Shown here one piece after another: positions 56,025 to 64,000 of a DNA stretch of 64,000 bases. Every line of letters begins with the position of its first letter. The first letter of the stretch is position 1. Origin of the DNA: Janibacter cremeus (GTDB lineage Bacteria > Actinomycetota > Actinomycetes > Actinomycetales > Dermatophilaceae); NCBI RefSeq assembly GCF_029395675.1, contig NZ_CP115184.1:3162001-3226000 (forward strand), written 5' to 3'. The notes under the pieces were generated by a model. That model was given only the letters and a program-made list of their open reading frames with translations, was not told the origin of the DNA and did no database searches. Made by a program: the position numbers and the translations under genes.

Positions 56025-56828
56025 ATGAAGACGACGACGACCGCGACCACTCTCGGTGCGGCCACGCTCATCGCACTGGCAGGGTGCGGTTCCGGCTCCG
56101 GCGCTGACGTCAGCGAGGGCGACAGCGTCACGCTGGACGCGCTCAGCAAGGACGTGAACGCCGCGATGGAGGGCGCCGGCACCGGTTCGATGAAGGCGAC
56201 GTCCACCAATGTCGAGCTCGAGGGGGACTTCGAGCTCGGGAAGAACGAAGCGGCCAGCATCACCGGCACGACGGGGGAGCAGCCCGTCGACGTCCGGGTG
56301 GTCGACGGGGTGCACTACCTCAAGGCGCCCTCGCCCGAGGTCACGCAGAAGGGCAAGACCTGGATCAAGGCCGACCCGGGGAGCGGGAACCCGCAGGACC
56401 AGCAGCTCGCCGGCTCGATGGAGGCCATGGCCGACCTGAGCGATCCGCTCGCGGCGATCGGCGGCGCGGACGACGTGGATGCAGAGGTGACGAAGGTCGA
56501 GGACGGCAAGGTCACCTACGAGATCGCCCTGTCGAAGAAGCAGATGGGCGCGGTGCTCGAGCAGCAGGCCAAGGACGCGGGCGACGAGCAGGGAGCCGCG
56601 ATGGCCGCCCAGCAGGCCCAGAAGACCACGACGACGCTCGTCGTCGACGAGGACGACCTCCCAGTCAAGGCCACGACGACGGCCGGCGACGCCACGCTGG
56701 ACGTCGCCTACTCGGGCTGGGGCGACGACGTCTCCATCCAGGCCCCGCCGAAGGACGAGGTGGGCACACTGAAGATGCCGACCCCGGGCGGGGGTTCCCC
56801 CGGTTCCGGGTCCTCGTCCTCGGGCTGA
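56025..56828 (+). CDS. Putative lipoprotein, LppX/LprAFG-like
   Basis: The 267-residue product has a lipoprotein signal peptide with lipobox LAGC (cysteine near residue 21). The body resembles the actinobacterial LprG/LppX lipid-binding fold: alternating strands with DGVHYLKAPSPEV, then a Thr-rich strand TTTTLVVDEDDLPVKATTT. A Gly/Pro/Ser tail ends the protein. Relatives carry lipids or bind them at the cell surface. It stands alone between the two ribosomal-protein operons. Confidence 0.75.
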   Translation: MKTTTTATTLGAATLIALAGCGSGSGADVSEGDSVTLDALSKDVNAAMEGAGTGSMKATSTNVELEGDFELGKNEAASITGTTGEQPVDVRVVDGVHYLKAPSPEVTQKGKTWIKADPGSGNPQDQQLAGSMEAMADLSDPLAAIGGADDVDAEVTKVEDGKVTYEIALSKKQMGAVLEQQAKDAGDEQGAAMAAQQAQKTTTTLVVDEDDLPVKATTTAGDATLDVAYSGWGDDVSIQAPPKDEVGTLKMPTPGGGSPGSGSSSSG

Positions 56829-56884
56829 CACGTCGGGGCCGCCGCATCCGTTTTGACCAGCGGGGTGACGGCCCCTATCGTTGT

Positions 56885-57031
56885 CCACGACCACTGACCG
56901 CCGGTTGCCGTGCCTGCTTGCAGGCGAGGCTGAAGGTTCCGCGAGAGCGGGCGACCAGCGCAGGCCACGATTCGCGAGCACACGCCATGCGTGTGCGCCT
57001 CGAGCCCCGTGCCCTGTGCCGGGGCTCTTTT
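56885..57031 (+). promoter_or_regulatory. Ribosomal protein L10 leader with internal terminator
   Basis: The 250-bp gap before rplJ contains a structured leader. TGCCTGCTTGCAGGCGAGGC and following GC-rich stems precede a clear terminator hairpin: GAGCCCCG at 57002-57009 pairs with CGGGGCTC at 57020-57027, followed by TTTT. The layout fits the Rfam L10-leader class, in which L10(L12)4 binds the mRNA and shuts off its operon. Limits of the motif are approximate. Confidence 0.72.
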
Positions 57032-57078
57032 CTCGTCCGGGCCCGACCCGGTGGCACCACACGAGAAGGGAGGCCCGC

Positions 57079-57669
57079 ATGGCGAACGCTCAGAAGGACG
57101 CCGCCATCGCCGAGCTGACGGAGAAGTTCCGCAGCTCCGGTGCGGCCGTTCTCACGGAGTACCGCGGTCTGACCGTGGACCAGCTTGCCAAGCTGCGCAA
57201 GAACCTCCGTGGCAACGCCACCTACTCCGTGGTGAAGAACACGCTGACCGCGCGCGCTGCCAAGGAGGCGGGCGTCGAGTCCGCCTTCGAGGGCCAGCTC
57301 GTCGGCCCGAACGCGATCGCCTTCGTCGAGGGCGACCCCGTCGAGGCCGCAAAGGGTCTGCGTGACTTCGCCAAGGAGCACCCCCTCCTGGTGATCAAGG
57401 GCGGGATCTTTGACGGGAACCCGCTCTCGCCGGAGCAGATCAACCAGCTCGCGCAGCTCGAGTCGCGCGAGGTGCTCCTGGGCAAGCTCGCTGGCGCCAT
57501 GAAGGCCCAGCTCACCCAGGCAGCCCAGCTCTTCAACGCACCGCTCTCGCAGACCGCTCGGGTCGTCGACGCGCTGCGCCAGAAGGTCGAGGAGCAGGGG
57601 CCGCAGGCATCGGCCGACGAGGCCGCGCCTGCCACCGAATCCACCCCCGAGGGTGGCGACGAGGCCTGA
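57079..57669 (+). CDS. rplJ: 50S ribosomal protein L10
   Basis: The 196-residue product has [20 protein letters not shown] and [17 protein letters not shown], typical of L10. The C-terminal helix binds L7/L12 dimers; an acidic tail follows ([13 protein letters not shown]). GGGAGG precedes the ATG by a 6-base gap. It follows the leader attenuator and precedes rplL by 69 bp. Confidence 0.97.
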   Translation: MANAQKDAAIAELTEKFRSSGAAVLTEYRGLTVDQLAKLRKNLRGNATYSVVKNTLTARAAKEAGVESAFEGQLVGPNAIAFVEGDPVEAAKGLRDFAKEHPLLVIKGGIFDGNPLSPEQINQLAQLESREVLLGKLAGAMKAQLTQAAQLFNAPLSQTARVVDALRQKVEEQGPQASADEAAPATESTPEGGDEA

Positions 57670-57738
57670 GGCAGACGCCTCGAGCCCAACCACATCACGC
57701 CACTCACGGCGGAAAACTCAGCAGAAAGGACGCCCATC

Positions 57739-58131
57739 ATGGCGAAGCTCAGCACCGACGAGCTCCTTGAGGCCTTCAAGGAGATGACCCTGATCGAGCT
57801 CTCCGAGTTCGTCAAGCAGTTCGAGGAGACCTTCGAGGTCACCGCTGCGGCACCGGTTGCCGTTGCGGGCGCCGCCCCGGCGGCCGGCGGCGGCGACGCC
57901 GGCGCCGAGGCCGAGGAGCAGAGCGAGTTCGACGTCATCCTCGCGTCGGCCGGCGACAAGAAGATCCAGGTCATCAAGGAGGTCCGCGCGCTCACCAGCC
58001 TCGGCCTCAAGGAGGCCAAGGACCTCGTCGACGGCGCTCCCAAGGCCGTTGTGGAGAATGTCGACAAGGAGGCCGCCGAGAAGGCCAAGGAGGCCCTCGA
58101 GGGCGCTGGCGCCACCGTCGAGCTCAAGTGA
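57739..58131 (+). CDS. rplL: 50S ribosomal protein L7/L12
   Basis: The 130-residue product has an N-terminal dimerisation region ([20 protein letters not shown]), an Ala/Gly hinge, and the C-terminal domain ([20 protein letters not shown], then [11 protein letters not shown]). It recruits translation factors to the ribosome. AGAAAGGA precedes the ATG. A terminator follows, so it ends the rplJL unit instead of reading into rpoB. Confidence 0.97.
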   Translation: MAKLSTDELLEAFKEMTLIELSEFVKQFEETFEVTAAAPVAVAGAAPAAGGGDAGAEAEEQSEFDVILASAGDKKIQVIKEVRALTSLGLKEAKDLVDGAPKAVVENVDKEAAEKAKEALEGAGATVELK

Positions 58132-58166
58132 TCTTCGCCCGTCTCTGACGGGCACACGAGATCTGC

Positions 58167-58204
58167 CGAAGGGCGGGTCGCACCCAGGTGCGGCCCGCCC
58201 TTCG
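58167..58204. terminator. Intrinsic terminator between rplL and the phospholipase D-type gene
   Basis: An 18-bp stem (58167-58184 with 58187-58204) starts CGAAGGGCGGGTCGCACC, with one G-U pair and a 2-base loop. The flanking genes converge, so it can act both ways. Confidence 0.87.
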
Positions 58205-58214
58205 CGCGTACGCC

Positions 58215-59471
58215 CTAGAGAAGGGGTCGCCAGGGGGAGAGGATGCCCTCGGTCACCCGGTTGATCAGGGGACGCGCCGTCCACTCCTGCAGGCTCAGCT
58301 CGGTGCAGTTGCCGGAGTCCAGCGCGAAGACCCGCTCCAGGTGCTCGGCGACCGAGGCGTCGAGGACCTCCATGTTGACCTCGAAGTTGCCGGCGAGCGA
58401 GAGGCGGTCGATGTTGGCGGTGCCGATCGTCGACCACACCCCGTCGATCGTGGCGGTCTTCGCGTGGACCATGGCGTTCTCGAAGCGCAGCAGGCGCACG
58501 CCCGCCTCGAGCAGCTTGTGGTAGCTCGCCCGGGAGAGCCAGTCGGCGACGATGTGGTTGCTGTAGTGCGGCACGATGATGCGCACGTCCACACCGCGGC
58601 GGGCCGCGTTGACGAGGCTGCGGGTGAAGGCGGTGTCGGGGATGAGGTAGGCCTGCGTCAGGTAGATGCGGTCCTGCGCACGGTCGATCGCCTCGAGGTA
58701 CATGTTGCGGATCGGGTAGACGTAGTCGACCGGGACGTTGCGGTGCACGCGTGTCGTGCGACTCCACGTGCGCCGGCGGGGCTGGGGGAGGAGCGGCTTG
58801 CCGCCCTGCTCGTTCCAGTAGTCGACGAAGGCGTTCTCGAGCTCGACGACGATCTCGCCGGCGAAGCGGGCGTGGGTGTCGCGCCACTTCGTGGCGTAGA
58901 GACCACCGATGTTGTACCCGCCGACGTAGGCGGCCTCGTCGTCGACGACGAGCAGCTTGCGGTGGTTGCGCCCCCAGTTGTGCGGCATGAAGAAGGTCGG
59001 CCCCCCGGAGACCAGGGGGTGGCGCAGGACGTGGATGCCCTCGGGCAGGGATGCGAAGAACGAGCGCGGGACGACGAGGTTGGCGAACTCGTCGAAGACG
59101 ACGTAGACCTCCACGCCGCGCTCGTGGGCGGCGACGAGGGCATCGCGGAAGCGCCCACCGACCTCGTCGCCCTTCCAGATGTAGGTCTCGAAGAAGACGC
59201 GTTCCTGCGCGGCGGCGATGTCGGCGAGCATCTCCTCGTAGAGGTCCTCGCCGTAGGTGTAGACCCGCACCTCGCCCCCCGGCACGGGCAGCGCCCGGGC
59301 GGGTGCGCGCGGGAACTCGCGGTCGGGCCGGTCGCGGCGGCGGATGCTGTCGAAGGCGAGCAGCCCTGCGGCGGTGAAGAGCTGGGTGCCGAAGGCGGCG
59401 CCGGCGGTCCGTCGCACCCAGCGACGGGCGCTAGCTCTGCGACGTCGTCGGAGAGCGGCACGGGGGGTCAT
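58215..59471 (-). CDS. Phospholipase D-family protein, cardiolipin-synthase-like
   Basis: The 418-residue product has two HKD motifs: NHRKLLVVDD with GGYNIGG, and VHAKTATIDG with GTANID. The N-terminus is basic with one hydrophobic helix (AAFGTQLFTAAGLLAF), so it is probably membrane-attached. These enzymes join or exchange phosphatidyl groups. ATG at 59471 is used; the open frame continues upstream but is arginine-rich and unconvincing. It lies against the direction of rplJL and rpoBC and splits them. Confidence 0.88.
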   Translation of the reverse strand: MTPRAALRRRRRASARRWVRRTAGAAFGTQLFTAAGLLAFDSIRRRDRPDREFPRAPARALPVPGGEVRVYTYGEDLYEEMLADIAAAQERVFFETYIWKGDEVGGRFRDALVAAHERGVEVYVVFDEFANLVVPRSFFASLPEGIHVLRHPLVSGGPTFFMPHNWGRNHRKLLVVDDEAAYVGGYNIGGLYATKWRDTHARFAGEIVVELENAFVDYWNEQGGKPLLPQPRRRTWSRTTRVHRNVPVDYVYPIRNMYLEAIDRAQDRIYLTQAYLIPDTAFTRSLVNAARRGVDVRIIVPHYSNHIVADWLSRASYHKLLEAGVRLLRFENAMVHAKTATIDGVWSTIGTANIDRLSLAGNFEVNMEVLDASVAEHLERVFALDSGNCTELSLQEWTARPLINRVTEGILSPWRPLL

Positions 59472-59830
59472 GGGTGCCACCCTAGGTGGAGGGCGAAGGG
59501 GGTCGGGCCCCCGATCGCGGTCACGACCCGCCGCACGGGTCCCTTGACGTCGCCTTCGTCGTCGTCCATTCTCATGGCGTCGAATCATCCGGCGGAGCGC
59601 CTCCAGCGCTCGGCGCCGTGGACCACCCTCGAGCCGTCGGCTCGACCGGGTTGGACACCCGTGCACTTGTGCATCTAGACTGTCGCTTTGCGCTGCCCTT
59701 CTCCTGTCGTGGCCCCCGTCGGATCGCTCGAATCCCCTCAGCGCTGAGGTGTGTGGAGCGGTCGATCGAGGTCGTGATTGGTGGCTGTGCACCGTCGCCC
59801 GACTCTCTCGGCCCGTGGAAGGATCCATCC
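59472..59830 (+). other. Non-coding rpoB upstream region
   Basis: The 359-bp stretch lies between the divergent phospholipase D-type gene and rpoB. It holds a 14-bp palindrome CCTCAGCGCTGAGG at 59736-59749, a candidate promoter at 59651 and GAAGGA at 59817 before the TTG start. I see no small gene with codon bias that supports it. The leader between the promoter and rpoB would be about 140 bases. Confidence 0.6.
59651..59681 (+). promoter_or_regulatory. Candidate rpoB promoter
   Basis: TTGGAC at 59651-59656 and TAGACT at 59676-59681 are spaced by 19 bp, longer than ideal. Both boxes are good matches otherwise. This is a sequence prediction only. Confidence 0.4.
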
Positions 59831-62800
59831 TTGGCTGCCTCGCGCACCGCTTCCCCGATGTCCACCGCACAGACTGCCAGTGGCCGTCTGTCCTTCGCGA
59901 AGATCCGCGAGCCCCTCGAAGTCCCCGATCTCCTTGCGCTGCAGACCGAGAGCTTTGACTGGCTCCTCGGCAACGAGAAGTGGCAGGAGCGTGTCGCCGA
60001 AGCCATCGAGGCCGGGCGCCGCGACGTGCCCGAGCGCTCGGGCCTGGAGGAGATCTTCGAGGAGATCTCGCCGATCGAGGACTTCTCGGGCTCGATGAGC
60101 CTCTCCTTCCGGGAGAGCCGCTTCGAGGAGCCCAAGTACTCCGTCGATGACTGCAAGGAGCGCGACCAGACCTACTCGGCGCCGCTCTTCGTCACGGCCG
60201 AGTTCATGAACGCCGAGACCGGCGAGATCAAGAGCCAGACGGTCTTCATGGGCGACTTCCCGCTCATGACCGACCGCGGCACCTTCATCATCAACGGCAC
60301 CGAGCGCGTCGTCGTCTCGCAGCTCGTGCGCAGCCCGGGTGTCTACTTCGAGAGCTCCCCGGACAAGACCTCCGACAAGGACATCTACTCGGCCAAGGTC
60401 ATCCCCAGCCGCGGTGCCTGGCTCGAGTTCGAGGTCGACAAGCGCGACATGGTCGGCGTGCGCGTCGACCGCAAGCGCAAGCAGTCGGTCACCGTCCTGC
60501 TCAAGGCCCTGGGCATGACCTCCTCCGAGATCCTCGAGGAGTTCGGTGACTTCGAGTCCATCCGGGCGACGCTGGAGAAGGACACCGTCGAGGACCAGGA
60601 CGCCGCGCTGCTGGACATGTACCGCAAGCTGCGCCCGGGCGAGCCGCCCACCCGTGAGGCCGCGCAGAACCTGCTCGACAACCTCTACTTCAACCACAAG
60701 CGCTACGACCTGGCCAAGGTCGGTCGCTACAAGATGAACCGCAAGCTCGGGCGCGAGGTCGGGCTCAGCGAGTCGGTGCTCACGCTCGAGGACGTCGTCG
60801 CGACGCTGAAGTACCTCGTCGCCCTGCACGCCGACCAGCCCACCCTTCCGGGTGTGCGTGACGGCGAGAGCATCGAGGTGCCCGTCGAGGTCGACGACAT
60901 CGACCACTTCGGCAACCGTCGCCTGCGCAGCGTCGGCGAGCTCATCCAGAACCAGATCCGCACGGGTCTGTCCCGGATGGAGCGCGTCGTCCGTGAGCGG
61001 ATGACCACCCAGGACGTCGAGGCGATCACGCCGCAGACCCTGATCAACATCCGGCCGGTCGTCGCCTCCATCAAGGAGTTCTTCGGCACCAGCCAGCTGT
61101 CCCAGTTCATGGACCAGAACAACCCGCTGTCGGGCCTGACGCACAAGCGTCGCCTCTCGGCGCTGGGCCCGGGCGGCATCAGCCGCGACCGCGCCCAGAT
61201 GGAGGTCCGTGACGTCCACACCTCGCACTATGGCCGCATGTGCCCGATCGAGACGCCGGAGGGGCCGAACATCGGTCTCATCGGTTCGCTCGCGAGCTAC
61301 GGACGGATCAACGCCTTCGGCTTCATCGAGACCCCCTACCGCAAGGTCGTGGAGGGTCGCGTCACCGACGAGGTCGTCTACATCTCCGCGGACGAGGAGG
61401 ACAAGGTCGTCGTCGCCCAGGCGAACGCCGTCCTGAAGGACGACGGCCACTTCCGCGAGGAGCGGGTGCTCGCCCGCACCCGTGGCGGTGAGGTCGACCA
61501 GGTCCCGGCCGAGGACATCGACTACATGGACGTCTCGCCGCAGCAGATGGTCTCTGCCGCGACGGCGATGATCCCCTTCCTCGAGCACGACGACGCCAAC
61601 CGTGCCCTCATGGGCGCGAACATGCAGCGTCAGGCCGTGCCGCTCGTCCAGGCCGAGGCCCCCTTCGTCGGGACCGGCATGGAGCACCGCGCCGCGCTCG
61701 ACTCCGGTGACGTGGTCCGCGCCGAGAAGGCCGGTGTCGTCACCGAGGTCTCCGCCGACCTCGTGACCGTCCTCCAGGACGACGGCGGCAGCAAGACCTA
61801 CAAGATGATGAAGTTCTCCCGCTCCAACCAGGGGAACAGCTACAACCAGCGCGTCATGGTCGCCGAGGGCGACCACCTCGAGGCCGGCCAGCTGATCGCC
61901 GACGGTCCCGCGACCGACGGTGGCGAGATGGCCCTGGGTCGTAACCTGCTCGTGGCGTTCATGCCGTGGGAGGGCTACAACTACGAGGACGCCATCATCC
62001 TCAGCCAGCGCCTCGTCCAGGACGACGTCCTCTCCTCGATCCACATCGAGGAGCACGAGGTCGACGCCCGCGACACCAAGCTCGGTCCGGAGGAGATCAC
62101 CCGGGACATCCCGAACGTCTCCGACGACGTGCTCGCCGACCTCGACGAGCGCGGCATCATCCGCATCGGCGCCGAGGTCCGCGACGGCGACCTCCTCGTC
62201 GGCAAGGTCACCCCGAAGGGGGAGACCGAGCTGACCCCGGAGGAGCGCCTGCTGCGCGCGATCTTCGGCGAGAAGGCGCGCGAGGTCCGCGACACCTCGA
62301 TGAAGGTCCCGCACGGCGAGACCGGCACGGTCATCGGCGTCAAGGTCTTCGACAAGGACGAGGGCGACGAGCTGCCCCCGGGCGTCAACCAGCTCGTCCG
62401 CGTCTACGTGGCCAACAAGCGCAAGATCACCGACGGTGACAAGCTCGCCGGCCGCCACGGCAACAAGGGCGTCATCTCCAAGATCCTCCCGGTCGAGGAC
62501 ATGCCCTTCCTCGAGGACGGCACGCCGGTCGACGTCGTGCTCAACCCGCTCGGTGTCCCCGGCCGCATGAACATCGGCCAGATCCTCGAGCTGCACCTCG
62601 GCTGGGCAGCCAGCCGCGGCTGGGAGATCGCGGGCAACCCCGAGTGGGCCGAGATGATCCCGCAGGACGCGCGCCAGGCCCCGCCGAACACCCGCGTCGC
62701 CAGCCCGGTCTTCGACGGTGCCGAGGAGGAGGAGATCACCGGTCTCCTCGACTCGACGTTGCCGACCCGCGACGGTGACCGGCTCATCGGTGCCTCCGGC

Positions 62801-63313
62801 AAGGCCAACCTGTTCGACGGCCGTACCGGTGAGCCCTACGAGGACCCGGTGTCCGTCGGCTACATGTACATCCTCAAGCTGCACCACCTCGTGGACGACA
62901 AGATCCACGCGCGCAGCACGGGTCCGTACTCGATGATCACCCAGCAGCCCCTCGGCGGTAAGGCCCAGTTCGGTGGCCAGCGCTTCGGCGAGATGGAGGT
63001 GTGGGCCCTCGAGGCCTACGGCGCCTCCTACGCCCTGCAGGAGCTGCTGACGATCAAGTCCGACGACGTGACCGGTCGCGTCAAGGTCTACGAGGCCATC
63101 GTCAAGGGGGACAACATCCCCGAGCCCGGCATCCCCGAGTCCTTCAAGGTGCTCATCAAGGAGATGCAGTCCCTCTGCCTGAACGTGGAGGTGCTCAACT
63201 CCGAGGGCGGCACCATCGAGATGCGCGACAACGAGGACGACGTCTTCCGCGCCGCCGAAGAGCTCGGCATCGACCTGTCCCGGCGCGAGCCGAGCAGCGT
63301 CGAAGAGGTCTAA
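59831..63313 (+). CDS. rpoB: DNA-directed RNA polymerase subunit beta
   Basis: The 1160-residue product starts at TTG, eight bases after GAAGGA; an ATG nine codons later has no box. Core motifs include [35 protein letters not shown] and [19 protein letters not shown]. The rifampicin-binding segment reads [17 protein letters not shown] then [14 protein letters not shown], with wild-type Asp516, His526 and Ser531 equivalents, so no common resistance change is present. It is followed by rpoC after 139 bp. Confidence 0.97.
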   Translation: MAASRTASPMSTAQTASGRLSFAKIREPLEVPDLLALQTESFDWLLGNEKWQERVAEAIEAGRRDVPERSGLEEIFEEISPIEDFSGSMSLSFRESRFEEPKYSVDDCKERDQTYSAPLFVTAEFMNAETGEIKSQTVFMGDFPLMTDRGTFIINGTERVVVSQLVRSPGVYFESSPDKTSDKDIYSAKVIPSRGAWLEFEVDKRDMVGVRVDRKRKQSVTVLLKALGMTSSEILEEFGDFESIRATLEKDTVEDQDAALLDMYRKLRPGEPPTREAAQNLLDNLYFNHKRYDLAKVGRYKMNRKLGREVGLSESVLTLEDVVATLKYLVALHADQPTLPGVRDGESIEVPVEVDDIDHFGNRRLRSVGELIQNQIRTGLSRMERVVRERMTTQDVEAITPQTLINIRPVVASIKEFFGTSQLSQFMDQNNPLSGLTHKRRLSALGPGGISRDRAQMEVRDVHTSHYGRMCPIETPEGPNIGLIGSLASYGRINAFGFIETPYRKVVEGRVTDEVVYISADEEDKVVVAQANAVLKDDGHFREERVLARTRGGEVDQVPAEDIDYMDVSPQQMVSAATAMIPFLEHDDANRALMGANMQRQAVPLVQAEAPFVGTGMEHRAALDSGDVVRAEKAGVVTEVSADLVTVLQDDGGSKTYKMMKFSRSNQGNSYNQRVMVAEGDHLEAGQLIADGPATDGGEMALGRNLLVAFMPWEGYNYEDAIILSQRLVQDDVLSSIHIEEHEVDARDTKLGPEEITRDIPNVSDDVLADLDERGIIRIGAEVRDGDLLVGKVTPKGETELTPEERLLRAIFGEKAREVRDTSMKVPHGETGTVIGVKVFDKDEGDELPPGVNQLVRVYVANKRKITDGDKLAGRHGNKGVISKILPVEDMPFLEDGTPVDVVLNPLGVPGRMNIGQILELHLGWAASRGWEIAGNPEWAEMIPQDARQAPPNTRVASPVFDGAEEEEITGLLDSTLPTRDGDRLIGASGKANLFDGRTGEPYEDPVSVGYMYILKLHHLVDDKIHARSTGPYSMITQQPLGGKAQFGGQRFGEMEVWALEAYGASYALQELLTIKSDDVTGRVKVYEAIVKGDNIPEPGIPESFKVLIKEMQSLCLNVEVLNSEGGTIEMRDNEDDVFRAAEELGIDLSRREPSSVEEV

Positions 63314-63316
63314 ACC

Positions 63317-63357
63317 TCCGGGGGGCTCACGGCCCTGACGGGCCTGCGCCCCCCGGA
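63317..63357 (+). other. Hairpin in the rpoB-rpoC gap
   Basis: An outer stem TCCGGGGGG with CCCCCCGGA (63317-63325 and 63349-63357), plus one C-G pair, encloses GGCCC with GGGCC. It starts one base after the rpoB stop. There is no T tract. It may tune rpoC expression or be processed; full termination would be unexpected here. Confidence 0.55.
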
Positions 63358-63383
63358 TCCCCTCGAAATACCCGTATGGCTGA

Positions 63384-64000
<617 letters not shown>

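Noticed and set aside
61080..61190. Rifampicin resistance mutation in rpoB
   Set aside because: The residues equivalent to Asp516, His526 and Ser531 are all wild type, as are their neighbours.

Overview
The window is very GC-rich, densely coded and free of introns. It carries the actinobacterial gene order rpmG, hadA/hadB-like genes, tRNA-Trp, secE, nusG, rplK, rplA and then rplJ, rplL, rpoB, rpoC. The rpoB start (a TTG just after a GAAGGA box), the acidic NusG extension and DUF5709 all point to a high-GC Gram-positive. My best guess is the Intrasporangiaceae (Janibacter-like); that placement is inference from protein resemblance and was not tested.

Layout. 1-335: end of an HtpX-type protease. 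465-4648: a two-subunit Tat-exported molybdenum hydroxylase (IorA/IorB type) with a PucR-type regulator. 4750-8374: aminopeptidase N and a quinone oxidoreductase. 8454-10049: two O6-alkylguanine methyltransferases with a sigma factor between them. 10249-17499: XdhC, the small, large and medium subunits of a CO-dehydrogenase-like hydroxylase (form II active-site loop), CoxG and an MFS carrier. 17514-43655: a roughly 26 kb acyl-CoA catabolic locus. 43714-46938: YajQ, four small RNA or housekeeping units and a CHRD protein, including tRNAs for Tyr, Thr and Met and a glycosylase-thioesterase fusion. 47051-52924: dehydratase pair, MurB, an IS5-type insertion sequence, adenosine deaminase, DUF5709 and an aminotransferase. 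53082-64000: tRNA-Trp, secE-nusG-rplK-rplA, a lipoprotein, rplJ-rplL behind an L10 leader, a phospholipase D-type protein, rpoB and the start of rpoC.

The most interesting part is the acyl-CoA locus. It contains a phosphotriesterase-like lactonase, a HAD protein, an APH-type kinase, two ACAD10/11-like dehydrogenases with Asp in place of the usual catalytic Glu, two CoA ligases, a hydratase, three SDRs, a thiolase, a single-chain biotin-dependent carboxylase and several transporters. A TetR gene lies inside it, and an 18-bp palindrome of the form CTTGAA-N6-TTCAAG recurs upstream of its transcription units. I propose that it opens lactones or 4-hydroxy acids by a phosphorylate-and-eliminate route, as in levulinate (Lva) and ACAD11 metabolism. 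This is a hypothesis built from gene content.

Two further structural signals stand out. One is a dispersed intergenic hairpin family whose loop contains CTGCTTAGGCTC, usually between convergent genes; one copy has been split by the IS with a TTA target duplication. The other is an excess of the octamer GAAGGGGG in both genes and terminators. I found no CRISPR array, prophage or rRNA.
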